DNA of 64,000 nucleotides, taken from NCBI RefSeq assembly GCF_963678635.1, contig NC_087068.1, positions 7,683,027 to 7,747,026 on the forward strand, in the 5' to 3' direction. Every line of letters starts with the position of its first letter. Positions within the stretch are counted from its first letter, which is position 1. This DNA comes from Symsagittifera roscoffensis (lineage: Eukaryota > Xenacoelomorpha > Acoela > Convolutidae). The translations under genes and the position numbers were made by a program. Positions 34,253 to 45,699 of this stretch are shown in pieces. The notes beneath the pieces are model-generated. The model had not been told where the DNA came from and did not search any database. It saw only the letters and a list, made by a program, of their open reading frames with translations.

Positions 34253-34673
34253 GTCGTATCCCCAATCAAATATCGCAGCACTGCGTTTAACTATGGCGGG
34301 GTATTTCACCTATTACTGATTTTTTAAACAACTTTTTTTCACTCTTCGAGTTTTAGAAAGTTTAGCTATATTGTCATACCCAAAATTAAAATATGCACAA
34401 CTTAAAACTTTCTTGAGTGCTAAAAATGCTGGATAACTATGAAGGACAAGATAAGTTGAATTTTCAAACAGATCTTAAATTTAAGCAAAATTGTCCGTAT
34501 CTCAAAAGGACTCCTGTATGTAAAATGAGGTTTGAGGTATTTATAATGAAATTTAAGTTTTACTGATTGATTCATTTTCCTCGATATGACAAGAAACGCT
34601 ATTCATATAATTTCACTATAATTTCTCATACATTCTGTACGTGGCTTATAACGATGTATAATAACTCTGTGAC

Positions 34674-35297
34674 TACCCGCACCGAGCGCCCATGAATTCT
34701 AATTGAATATAATGGATTCCCGAGACAAAAGTTATCCAGTATAACCCATTACAGATGTAAAATTCAGACCACGAAATTGATTTTATTGTCATTATAATAG
34801 ACTATTTTTTAAAATTAATAATCCGTTATAATCCATTATAATTGATTATAATCCTGTTTATTTTTAGAACTAAATTCGTTTTTTTTTTTGCAGAAAGTTT
34901 ACAAAAAATATGCCATGTGTTTAACTAAATGTCATATGTCAACGTCACTACCTGAGGGGGGAGGGTAAAGTAAACTGGGAGACAAAAAAGTGTTACAACC
35001 AGAAAAAATATATAATAAATTTTAATGTAAATTGCAACATTTTTTGAACTTAATACGTAGCAACTGCAGTACACAAGAAATGAGATAAGTTTCATAAATA
35101 ACATCTTGGAAAATTTCATTATACTCGATTATAATAGATTTTAATGGATTATTTTTGCATAAAAAATATAAGGACTATAATCTAATTCAATAGATTATAA
35201 TCGATTATAATCGATTATAATGGATTATATTGACATAGATACTGACCATATTCTGACAATATAATCAATTATGATCCATGGGCGCTCGGTGCGGGTA
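34674..35297 (+). mobile_element. MITE with perfect 21-bp terminal inverted repeats
   Basis: Left end TACCCGCACCGAGCGCCCAT(G) at 34674-34694; the right end at 35277-35297 is its exact reverse complement. The 624-bp interior is very AT-rich and full of palindromic ATTATAATCGATTATAAT-type repeats near both ends, which could extend the hairpin. A second copy of the end (GCTCGGTGCGGGTAAACATT) follows at about 35310-35329. No open frame. I could not assign a superfamily because no clear target duplication is visible. Confidence 0.75.
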
Positions 35298-35823
35298 AAC
35301 ATTCTCATTGCTCGGTGCGGGTAAACATTTTCCTTGCATGACTAGTCTTTGTCCAAAAACTCTCAAAATCAGCGTTTTTTTGTTTTTTGTTTTCATTTTT
35401 AATGTTTTTTTTCTAAATTGTTTTCAAACTCAGTAACACTTGATGAAATTATCTAGCTCTGAAGCATAAGTTTGAGAAAATCACTCAACTTTTTACAATT
35501 GGGGCAAAAATGGTTATTATTTTTTTGCACAATGTAACTAATACTAATCTTGAATAAATTAGTTTTTTCTGAAGTTTTTGAGCAAATGGTCTACGTTATA
35601 AACAAATATTCTTGTCTCGTTAAAAAGTCATTTTTAGGGCCTTTTCAAAATTTATGAAAATCTCAAAAACTGTTTCAGAGTATCTCAAAACTGTTCAAAA
35701 TTGCATGACTAACGTTTTGGTGTAGAAAAACTGTCGTGTTTAATGAGTCATTACTGCAATACTTTGTGCAGTTTTGTTTTCGTATCGGATTTTTCGGAGT
35801 TTTCCTGATATCATTACTTCGAC

Positions 35824-36172
35824 CAGTAGAGGATTTTGAAGGGACGCCCCTTCAGGTATTCGACCCCTTGCCAACCCAAAGGGTTCCCTTTGTTTTATTT
35901 TGAGATGTCGATTTTTGGCTGACGGACCCTAGTATTAAAAAAATTTAAGTTTTGGTCAAAATTATTCAAAATGTGCTTAAAAATGTCTTTTTTGGAATGT
36001 TTTTTATTAATTTTGCCTAAAAATTTTGACCAAAACAGGATCTTTCTAGTGCACTGGAAGAGCTCGGAAAATCAATTTGGTCGACCTAAAAAGAAGCCGA
36101 CAAATTTTCGAAAAATATTTTGAAAATCCACTTCCACTTCCGCCCCTCGAGAAAGCCCTATATCCACCCCTG
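35824..36172 (-). mobile_element. hAT-type MITE, degraded, reverse orientation
   Basis: Related to the complete element at 33828. Read in complement, CAGGGGTGGATATAGGGC, TTTCTCGAGGGGCGGA, AAATTTGTCGGC and GGTCGACCAAATTGATTTTCC follow in the same order. The far end is eroded (CAGTAGAGGATTTTG). Confidence 0.7.
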
Positions 36173-36271
36173 GCTTCCTGAAACCGTATAACTCAATTTA
36201 AACAATCAACTTTTTCCTGTATATACTGATTTTTATCGCTTCAATGGAATAATTGTTTTTGAATAAACGCT

Positions 36272-36497
36272 TTTTTATTTACTACTGCTTTTATGTATTT
36301 CTAAATTTCGAAATTTTCTCTCAAATTGTTTCACTTGTCTTTCTAAAGTTTTAAATGAAAAGCTAGTTTTTTTTGATGAAATTAAACAAGCTTTTCTTTT
36401 TTTATTTACTACTGCTCTTATGTATTTCTAAATTTCGAAATTTTCTCTCAAATTGTCTCACTTGTCTTTCTAAAGTTTTAAATGAAAAGCTAGTTTA
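36272..36497 (+). repeat. Local tandem duplication, 127-bp offset
   Basis: About 100 bp beginning TTTATTTACTACTGC and ending AAATGAAAAGCTAGTTT is present twice in a row with only a few differences. Noncoding. Confidence 0.9.
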
Positions 36498-36835
36498 TTT
36501 TAAAATAAATATGAGTTTTAAACGCCAAAAATTTGAATGTTTCTCTATAATTAGAATTTAAATTTATTTTTAAAAGTCGATACCGGATCTTAATCATTTT
36601 CTATCCAATTTTTGCCCCATTTAAATTTTTTTTGCCCTTCGCTTAATTGTTAAATAATGTTGAAAAGTCTTTCAAAAAAATTGTTTTTGTTCCAGCAAAA
36701 CTTTTCAAATTTTGCACACGATCTTTTTATATATTTTTGTCACACGATCTTTTCATATATTTTTATATAATATATTAGTTGTGATTCATTTTTTTAATCG
36801 TTGAATTGTGAATTGGTGGCTGACATTTGAAGAAC

Positions 36836-36915
36836 AGCAGAGCGCATGGCGCAGAGGCGGCCGAAATAAGACTTTAAATCTAGATCATAGTTCGAATCTC
36901 GTAGAAAGTTTTTTT
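36836..36915 (+). mobile_element. tRNA-like sequence with Pol III-type terminator
   Basis: GCGCATGGCGCAGAGGCGGC resembles an A-box region, AAGACTTTAAATCTAG an anticodon arm, and ATAGTTCGAATCTCG a near-consensus B box. A run of T follows from about 36909. The acceptor stem does not pair well, so it is a tRNA pseudogene or SINE head rather than a working tRNA gene. Related to 11778. Confidence 0.45.
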
Positions 36916-37119
36916 TTTCAAAATTTCAAAAACTCGTGCTTGGAGAGTTTTTTTTTGCAAGCCAGTAAATTTGATACATTTAATACTTTGTTGTATCATT
37001 TTTTTAAAAAAATTTCATCAGTTTTAGTAAGTATTGACTAATTCATACATCTTAAAAAGCAGTTGGAACAATCAATGCTTCGCGTTTGAGATTTTAAATT
37101 CAGCATAGAATCTGATAAT

Positions 37120-37375
37120 AGTAAGCTTTGAAGTAATTGGAAGCCTTCAAGATGCATTAAATCATTTTTTGATGATATGAAGCCTGAAACTAATCGGAAG
37201 CCTGCAAACTGCATCAAGCTTTTAAATTATTAATTCTCTATTCGTGTAGTTTTCAGTAATAAAAAACCAACGAATTGTTTCGGATCATAAATTATATCAA
37301 CTTTTATGGTATGAAGCTTTGAGCTAATTGGAAGCCTGCTAATTGGAACTTATCATGAGGTTTTAAATCAAATTA
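37120..37375 (+). repeat. Three degenerate direct repeats
   Basis: Variants of (ATGAAGC)TTGAAGTAATTGGAAGCCT occur at about 37126, 37176 and 37314. The spacing is irregular. Noncoding. Confidence 0.5.
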
Positions 37376-38084
37376 TTTCAATTTATTTCTGAAATTTTTG
37401 TTGATTGTCTCTTAGCAAAATTGTATAACTGAACTTGATACATTCTGCGTGCTGTTTTTGAATCGAAGTAAAAAAATTCATTCAAGTACTAAAATTCAAA
37501 GTATTGTAAGGATACTTTCAGCACAACAACTTGGAAAAATCAGGCGATAAGATTAATTGATATGCTAAATGTCTACTCCAGCTCTTGTGTCGAAGCGTTT
37601 GAAAACATGCTTTTCGGTAAGTAAAAAATTAAAACTCTTAAATATTTTTGATGAATGAAAAATAATTCTGGAAATTCATTCATAAATGATATCATGAACG
37701 GTTTTCATAGCCGACAAAACTCTTTAAGAACAAAAACATCAAGCGATGGATTTTTGTTGGTGGCAGCTTCTTTTGATAATCGCCAAAAACAAATAACTCA
37801 ATCGCCTTTCTGCAACAATTGAATTTCCTGAAACTCAATTCAGATTCAATTATGTTTTTCGTTTTTCCGCTTTTTGATTTTTTTTCCGCAACTCTTTTAT
37901 AGTAAAAAATGAATTGCGGCAAGCTAAGGTTTTAAGAAGTGTTTCTGGTCAATAGCTGGCAGAGAGCAAAGACTTGAAGTAGCAGTGAGCTATCTCCCTT
38001 GTCCCAGGACAATATAAGAACCCTACTTTAACCAAACAGTTCTGACAACTTAATTTCAAAAACAAAATAATGGTCAAACAATGG

Positions 38085-38345
38085 TCAAAAAGGCTGTTTT
38101 TGGGCCCTTTTTAGAAAATTTTGACCAGAAAATGGTAATTTTTCTTCAAAATTAGTATCTGTTGGCGCTGAAGATGCCTTTAGAAAACTTTTAAGGTTGG
38201 TCGTCATAAAATTGATGCCGTAAAATAATACCAAAGGGGTGATTCTTTAGTTGGTTAGAGGGTCGAATTCGTGAAGACGGAGAATGGGGGGGGGGGGGGA
38301 TTGCTAGAGGTATGTCATCCTCGCCTCCCCTAAATCCATGTCCCT
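38085..38345 (+). mobile_element. hAT-type MITE fragment
   Basis: Right-hand part of the 33828 family (GGCTGTTTTTGGGCCCTTTTTAG, TGTTGGCGCTGAAGATGCC, CTCCCCTAAATCCATGTCC) with an expanded G tract at about 38285-38299. The left end is missing. Confidence 0.55.
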
Positions 38346-39779
38346 AAGTCCACGTCCCTAATTGCCCGTCTCCTCTATGTCCGCCTCCCAGGTCAACTGA
38401 AATCTGAGAAAGAATAGTGAAAATTACCGCGCATTTCAAGTAGAAAGAACGCCCAGTCAAAACTGACTCCTCTATCAAAAATGAACTGCAAATCTGAACT
38501 GCATCATGCAGCGTGTGCAGATGAGAAGTCATATGTGCTGATGATTTTTTGTGGCTGTAAACTCAAAAATTCAAAACTGCAGAAAACCAAGCAACCATTA
38601 ATTGTCTAATTCAGTGATAAGCAATTGCCCGACTTTTACTTTATTACTCTTGATTGAAAGAGATAGAAAGTATGAAAAATCTAGAAAAATAGTAAGGAAT
38701 AATAGGCTACCAGTTTGGTATCAAAAGATGCTAATGGTGATCAGTTAAGTTTGCTCTAAGGGTGATTACTTTTAGTGTAATTGTTACCATTCTAGTAGGA
38801 CTTAACGTAGAGTTGAGCTCTCTGCGCTCCCTTCCACAGCATACTTGGGGGCTTTTCTCATGATACCAATAAGAATTGCTAGAGGTTCATAGTCGCTAAA
38901 TTTTATGTTGCAAAAAAAATGAAGACAAATCTAGCAGAAAATTAAATATATTATAACAGCTAAATTTTGCTCCAGAATTGGTGCAGATATTGAATGATGT
39001 TACTGTGAGGTTTTTGGATAGTCATTTTTGATTGGCTGAAGTTAGTTTTCCATCATTCGGTCCATTTTGTAACGTCTTCAGCATTACAATTATAGTGTGA
39101 ACAGTGGTGAAATTAGAAAAAAAATACTTCTCCTTAACGTAAAATTTGATGCAAAAATGATTCACCAAAAAATTAAAACACTCTTTTTTAGAATTAAAAT
39201 AATTTTTTTTCTGACGATTTGTTTAAATACGATTTGTTCTATCAACCCTGCTTGCATCAGAGTTGATCACCTCATCGCGAAAACTGATTATTTTTTAAAG
39301 TTTTTTGTGGTCCACGAGGCGCCAACTTACGCCAACAGTATCTTTTCTCTCTGGAAATTAATCCGAGATTTGAAAAAAAAATTAAGTCTCTGTAACTAAT
39401 TTAGACGACACTACACTGGAGTATCGGATCGTTTTATACTTACAAGTTATCCCATAAGTTAGTTCTAAATAATTAACATGATTGCAATTGGAACGTTCTT
39501 TGATGACTCAGTTAGATCGTAATCAGGATCAATTAAACAATCCCCCCCCCTCCCCCCCAGGTTCATTAAGTAATCAGGTTCATTTAAAGCAATTGTTTTA
39601 TAATATGCCTGCATGCACCCCAAAGACCCCTCTCGGCGAAGCCCAGAAAACTGACCGACACCTCCAAGTGATGTAATTTCACTCGATTAATCAACTGGGA
39701 TTCGCAATGTTTGCATTTCTCCAGGGCGATTTGCGCACCGGATATCGATTGCCCTAGTTAGTAAATTTTTGTTTTGTAT
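38346..39779. other. Intergenic, unassigned
   Basis: No gene recognised. A C-rich tract lies at about 39541-39560. Short frames here lack family motifs. Confidence 0.4.
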
Positions 39780-39781
39780 TT

Positions 39782-40010
39782 AAGATCATTTATCCACGAG
39801 GGATAGGACCAACATACGAGCTGTACAGCTCATCACGACGAACCGCTGTTGTGCCCCTGCTTAAGAACTACATGCAATATTTTTGGTTATTTTTCTGGGC
39901 TGGGTAATGTTGCCTCACCCTCAAGCAACGAGCACGGATCATGGTGGGCCTCGAACATCCGACCTTTCGATTGAGAGGCGGAGACGTTAACCACTTCACC
40001 ACTGCTCCCC
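39782..40010 (-). mobile_element. tRNA-derived SINE (family 1), reverse copy
   Basis: Complement begins GCAGTGGTGAAGTGGTTAACG (A-box region), then GAAAGGTCGGATGTTCGAGG (B box). The body is ATGATCCGTGCTCGTTGCTTG, ACCCAGCCCAGAAA and GATGAGCTGTACAGCTCGTA, ending TTGGTCCTATCC...ATAAATGATCT. A second copy lies at 57606-57836 in the other orientation. Length is about 230 bp, typical for a SINE. Confidence 0.8.
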
Positions 40011-41920
40011 TATTTATTTAATTAATGTATTTATTTAATAACTGTTAAGAACCCGTTGTTTGTTTTTAATTGGCACATTCATTTCCTAAATGTGATCGAA
40101 TGTAAGCAAATCTCAGACTGTAATCTTAATTTCAGTGAACAGAAGATTCAACTTTTTATCATAACGGAGCAGAGACTGAAATTCTGGGAGAAATAATTTT
40201 AGTTCTGGGGCTACTCTCGTGCGCAGGACCGAATGCGCCAAAGTTTTCTGTTATTCAACACCCTTTAAATTGTTCAGAACTGACTGATTTTATCGCTTTT
40301 TTTTGTTCATTTCGAATTCTGGAATTTCGAGCACTGATTGGTTGGCAAGTATTTATATTTCGCGCATTCGGTTTTTTGTTCATGAAGGATTCGGACCAAG
40401 TGAACAATCTCCCGCTAAATCAATTTAGGGGAGAAAAATCACTTGGTTAAAAGTAATATTTTTCAACCAATCAGATTTGAGCGTAGTACATGCAGGCCAT
40501 TTATTTAATTTAAGAGGGGAGATTGTTCACTTGGTCTATTAAGGGGGGAGATTGTTCACATGGGCCAAGGATTCCCCCGTTTTTTCATCAATTTCTGTCT
40601 AGTCACAGAAAACAAGCCCTAATCAAAACAATAAAAGCAATGTTCCATTTTTGTCATAAATCTAAGTTTCAATTGGAGAGATGACCCTGAAAATGAAAGA
40701 AAACTCCAGGATCTTATAATCAAAATTATAGACAATGACTTTATTTTGTTCTCTAATGAAGGCAGAAATAGTGCGGAACTGAATTAGCTTCAGGAGATTG
40801 AGTGGTGAATGAATGAATAGATTTTGTTAGCAAAGCTAGGAAAAAAACAGATCCAACATCCAACAATAGGAATTGAAAAATGATACATTCCAATTTTTCA
40901 AAAAAGGAAGTGTTTTATTCGATTGTCTTCCGGTAATTTTTAGTCTGCAGAATAGATTTGTCAATCAACTGTTTTGCTTTGTTTATTTTCCGACAGCTGT
41001 CCATTTGTCAAACGCTTAGCTTACTACTTTTGTCTCGTGAAATATGAATTGGAGACCATTGGCCCCGAGTGGGAAGGGATAGACGCGAGCTGTTTATGTA
41101 TTTCATGAAACGGTTGGCGACTGTTTAAGGTACATGCACTTTTTCATAACTTTTAAGGGAAAATACCGTTGAAAAATAGGGGGCAAATTTTAGGGTCACA
41201 TTACAGTGACTATTCATACAACTACAAGCAAAGTTTCGCTTTTATCATATGTCAACCTCGTTGGAATGATTTTTGACCATTATCTTATCATGGAGTTTTC
41301 CCATGGGGTTTGAGGACTAATTAACCCTGGAAGCTGCTGTTTTATCTAAGAAAAACATTAAAATTTTTCCTTTAAAATCAGTTAATATAATGTAATCTGA
41401 CGTCTTTAGCACTATTGTACAAATGCATTTTGGCTGAATTGTTTCAATTTTTCGAAAAGTTGGTTTTTGTCTTCAACGACTACGATAGCTGACAGAAGGT
41501 TTGGTTTGCTGCATAAACATTTCGATTGGCAAATCAAAAAATTTCTGCATGCAGAAAAATACTTCAAATTATTTTTCTTTTTCAGTTCGAGATTAATACA
41601 AAAAATGTTAACAATGCAAACTCCGTGTTTTTGTTTTGTTGACGATATTTAACAAAGATACCTGATTAAGTATCCTTATACATTAATCTGTACTCTAAAG
41701 TAGAAAAAGTGTTTTTAAGTCTTAATTGTCTAAAATAGTCAATTTTCCTGTTTCAGCCTTCTTAATATTTATTGGGTGGTATATTTGGTCAGAAGCGATT
41801 TTTTATATGATTATATACAAAATTCCATCAAATTGAAGTCAACGCTGTTGCTTCATCTTTAATATGAGACACTGTGCTCGTCGTATGATTAATTTATTAG
41901 GAATCATTATTAAAACTTTC
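40011..41920. other. Intergenic, unassigned
   Basis: No gene. GGGGAGATTGTTCAC(T/A)TGG occurs twice (about 40519 and 40546) and in inverse as CCAAGTGAACAATCTCCC at about 40396, a short inverted/direct repeat cluster that may be a small MITE. The rest is unassigned. Confidence 0.4.
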
Positions 41921-42442
41921 AACAAGACTGCTCGTATCAACACGAACCCCTTAATATTATGACTGCTTTTTACAGTCTATGGAGTAGTATTCGTTTGAGA
42001 AAAAATTGATGAAGCTTTCAAAAAATAATAAATTTTTTTTTTCATAATATTTTTTCAAAAATCATCCCCTCGCACGCTATGTAAAGTACAAAGAAATACA
42101 CTTAGCATATTGCAAAAAAAGTAATAGATAACATAGCAAGCCTCAGTTCAATTTGGAGCAATTTCTAAAATGGATTATTTCTCCGCTTACGCATGGATAG
42201 CACAAAATATTTTGAGCGTTCATTATCCCATATTTGCCAAGCTGGCAAATTTTGAACCCCCATGGCTTTACAAAAATTTATCACAGGTGAAACATCTTTT
42301 TAAACTTGATCTTAAGACAACAATACCTTACGGCTGGTATATGAAATTTTGTCAAAAAATGGCTCGTTAACAAGTTGAGTTGCTTGAGAAAAACAACCTC
42401 CCAGAATACAAACATTTTGTCTCTTTCTTCGAAAGTCGGAAC
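41921..42442 (-). mobile_element. Helentron-like element, near-complete reverse copy
   Basis: Left edge AACAAGACTGCTCGTATCA is the complement of the 3' terminus; right edge TTCTTCGAAAGTCGGAAC is the complement of the 5' terminus. About 520 bp, with matching internal blocks (TTTCACCTGTGATA in complement, GCTTACGCATGGATAGC). Noncoding; the 66-codon frame inside is incidental. Confidence 0.65.
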
Positions 42443-42838
42443 ATTATTATGACTTCTCGGTTTTTAAATGTATAACCGCAATTGTGGCATAGAGCAACGC
42501 AAACGCCTGCTAAGAGCAATGCAAGCGGTTCGATGGCCCAGAACTACGGTGTAAGAAAGTGTTCTGATTTTTCTTCATAAATGTTTCAATTGCCTGGGTT
42601 AAATTTGTCAAGTAAGTTTTAATTATAGATAAGGGTTAAGCGAGAAAGCTGCTAGATCGTACCAATTTTTGCAACTTTGAAATGATTTGGAAAACTATGA
42701 AGTATGACGATGTTTTGTACACTAAAAATTTTACGCTGTAAATCTGGCATATACTATGCAGATATATATGTATCGAAAGTGGTGCTAAAATCCGCTCTGC
42801 CTATTTCTATAAAATGCAATACGTAATATTAAGTTTTT

Positions 42839-43348
42839 GTTCCGACTTTCGATACGAAAGTTACGGAATATTTGTGCTCGGGGTTGGTTTTTTTTCTTCA
42901 GACAAATTTCGACTTTTTAACTAGCCATTTTTGACGGAATTTTTTATATCATTCGAAAGCTATTGTTGCCCTGAGCTCAAATTTGAAAAGATATTTCACC
43001 TGTGATCATTTTTCGTAAAGTTACGGGGGTTTAAAGATTGCCATTTTGGCCAATTTGGGACAATTAACGCGCGATTTGTTTCGCGCTACTAACGCGTAAT
43101 CGGAGATTTAATCCGTCTTAGAAATTGTTCCAAATTGGTTGAACGAAGCTTATTTGCCATAATTGATTTATTAGAAAGAGCGAAATTTATCATTTTGAAC
43201 TTTATATGTCGTGTGGGGGGATGATTAGAGAAAAAAAATTTTCATTTTGTTTTATTACATTTAATTTTTTAAGTGTTATTACTGCTCCATAAACCTTAAA
43301 AGGCAGTCGACACATTCAGGGCTTCGCCCTGATACGAGCAGTCTTGTT
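42839..43348 (+). mobile_element. Helentron-like element, reference copy
   Basis: 510 bp. 5' end GTTCCGACTTTCGATACGAA, including the near-palindrome ACTTTCG..CGAAAGT. The interior includes GAGCTCAAATTTGAAAAG, TTTCACCTGTGATCATTTTT, GACAATTAACGCGCGA and GTGGGGGGATGA. The 3' end carries AGTCG(A)CAC, a decayed inverse of the 5' end, followed by the hairpin CAGGGC-TTC-GCCCTG and ATACGAGCAGTCTTGTT. An inverted motif at one terminus and about 45 bp inside the other, plus a 3' hairpin, is the layout described for Helentron/Helitron2 elements. No Rep/helicase frame: non-autonomous. Confidence 0.7.
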
Positions 43349-43557
43349 TTATTTATAGCTACACCCACATTTAAACAACTTTTTTAAGTGTTTTGTTTCA
43401 AGCGAAATACGCAAACGTAGGAAGAAATGGTTTCAAGTAATTCTAATGTTCATGAGCGTATGTCAACGATTATGTAAGCAGCTTTCAATAAGTTATTATC
43501 ATTCAATTAGAATTTTTTTGTTTGTTTCACTGAAGAGAGACTGCTTACTGGTTTGTA

Positions 43558-43712
43558 TGCAGGCGCGGATTGAGGGGGCGGGGGCGGACTCAGGCCCAGA
43601 TATAGGGGACTCAGGGATTTGACCTCCTGTCGATTAAAAGCACCTTCTGTGCCAAAATATACTAAATTTGAGTGGGAACGCGATTTTGGTCAAAATTTTT
43701 TGTGAAAACCCC
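43558..43712 (-). mobile_element. hAT-type MITE fragment
   Basis: GCAGGCGCGGATTGAGGG looks like a decayed end, followed by GGGATTTGACCTCCTGTCG and GTGCCAAAATATACTAAATTTG. This resembles the right half of the 33828 element in complement. Confidence 0.5.
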
Positions 43713-43970
43713 GGTATAATAAAAAAAAACATTCAGTACAGTGCCAATAACTACAAAATATAACTACATGTTATCAAGCAGGCATCTTATTGATTACATT
43801 TTGAAACACTGAACTTTTAAGATTTGATTTCAATTGTTGAGTTTCTCCGGATTGAAAAATAATCGGTCGCTTAATTGTATGCGATATATTTTTCTATTTG
43901 ATTTGCTTCAGGGTAGATTTTAAGTGGGCCGCGGCTCAAATGGACCCTTCGTCTAAATTTTCAAGCTATA

Positions 43971-44685
43971 CAGTGCTGATTTAAATTAACCGGACAAAAC
44001 GCGTTAAAGTTGAAATTCAAAACGCCTCTTTCTTAAATTGGGTTGAATTTAGGTGAAAACTTATGAAGACAAAAATTGCCTAGAATTAAAATGGTGTAAA
44101 TTTTTTTTGCGAAATTTTGGCCAAAAATTTTACCCCAAAAGTGGGTCATTTCGGCTTTTCTTAGTTAATCAAAAATTGCGCCAAAATTACCCAGTCGATT
44201 ACAAACATGGTTATATCAAAGTGCGCCTTTTACGTAGTCCAACAAACTTTAAGAAGGGTATGTTCTCCAAAACGTTGTATAAGTTAAATTATTTTTGTTT
44301 GATAGACAAAAAAGGTTGTTTTTACTATATAAAATACCAACTTTTTACTTAAAATTTTTTTTAAACGGTTTGCAGTTTTTTGCAGGATATACCCCTCTTA
44401 AATTTTATTGGTCTATTGGGCTCACTTTGATATTAACATGTCTGTGATCGACTGGGTATTTTTGGCGTAATTTTTGATTAACTAAGAAAAGCCAAAATGA
44501 CCCATTTTGGGGCTAAAGTTTTTGGCCTGAATTTCGCAAAACAAATTAGACCATATTAATTCTGCTAAAATTTTAGGCAATCTTTGTCTTCATAAGTTTT
44601 CACCTAAGCTCAACCCAATTTGAGAAAAAGGCGTTTTAAATGTCAGGTTTAGCTCGTTTTGTCCGGTTAATTCAAATCAGCACTG
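43971..44685 (+). mobile_element. Tc1/mariner-type MITE with about 245-bp inverted repeats
   Basis: Flanked by TA on both sides (43969-43970 and 44686-44687). Begins CAGTGCTGATTTAAATTAAC and ends with the inverse. The inverted repeats reach about 245 bp inward: AAAACTTATGAAGACAAA, CCAAAATTACCCAGTCGAT and their complements at 44460-44610. The 715-bp element could fold into one long hairpin. CAGTG start plus TA duplication is typical of Tc1/mariner. A 99-codon frame inside the left repeat (44053-44352) is incidental. Confidence 0.85.
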
Positions 44686-44689
44686 TATT

Positions 44690-45695
44690 TATCTGTCTCA
44701 TTTGCTTATGAATAGAAAATGTTTTTTTTTCGAGATCCTCGTCTTCTTGAATGTGTGTCAATCACTACAAATCGCTTAAAATAATTTCTGGCTATAAATC
44801 TGCATTTTTCTGCTCTATGGACAATGGGAATTTTTCTGCAGTTTCATTTAGTGTTTGAAAAAGTGAGCTTTACCATGAAGTTAGAGCAACAATATTTTTA
44901 TTCAAGAGCAACTTAGAATTGATAAATTAAAAAATTTTATTCTCAGATCTTCTGCTGCACTTGTATGTTTGACTTTAGTTTGATTCGCAGTAAAGCACGA
45001 AAAACCTAAGTTTTGCAGAAAAGCCATAAAGTTAATCAAATGACTCCCATAAAAACCTTGTCCACGAAGACTATAATCTCAAACTTGAACAATTCTCCCT
45101 CGAGTCAGTCTCTCGTTCTGGCAGACACTTTAAAGAACTTCACTGGGTTGTTTGTTGTTATTTACTTTCTGCTAATCCAGTTGTATCGAACTGGCTCGTA
45201 AGACCGGGTTTCACCAATTCCAACCAGCTGTTTCTCGAGACTTTGTTAATTGAACTGGAATTTACAAGAATTTTGTCTTTCCTATTATTTTTTTTGCTGA
45301 GCGTATAATTCAACTGAAGCCAATTTGACTCTAGGAGCAAAAGGTTTGTGTAATTTTTCCCACAATTCTTTCTGAAAACAGTTAACTTTTTCGAAGTTTT
45401 TTTTCCTGTGATCCTTTAGCATATCAGAAAATTCTTAAACTATTGTTTTTGTTCTATCTAATATTTTCCAACTAGCTTTTCTTTACGTACCTTTTTTTGT
45501 TATCGAAAACATGCAGGTTTCGAATTTTGATGACAGCTATTCTCAACAATTCCACCTTTTCTCAAAAGGGGGAGATTTGTTATTAGGCACAGAATTCACA
45601 TATGCTTAACCGTTGAATTAGTTCATTATAGGGTTGGCAATGTATTACAGTCTTTGCTGAATTAAGCACAAGGTTGCTTGTAGAATCTTTTAGGT
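44690..45695. other. Intergenic, unassigned
   Basis: A 62-codon + strand frame at 45013-45201 has mixed composition and ends in a hydrophobic stretch, but no motif or splice context supports it. Nothing else seen. Confidence 0.35.
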
Positions 45696-45699
45696 TATT

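Noticed and set aside
33817-34265. Minus-strand frames of 64-98 codons rich in Lys/Pro/Gly
   Set aside because: Entirely inside the complete hAT MITE; low-complexity translation of A/T and G/C tracts, no transposase motif.
36836-36915. Functional tRNA with a UUA-like anticodon
   Set aside because: The anticodon loop could be read as TTA, which would be a stop-reading tRNA, but acceptor and D stems are not convincing and a related decayed copy exists at 11778. Treated as a tRNA pseudogene or SINE head.
38344-38532. Minus-strand 62-codon frame as a small secreted protein
   Set aside because: No splice or conservation support; begins in the decayed hAT MITE region and has no recognisable motif.
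44053-44352. 99-codon + strand frame as a gene
   Set aside because: Most of it lies in the left inverted repeat of the Tc1/mariner-type MITE and its loop; no motif and AT-driven composition.
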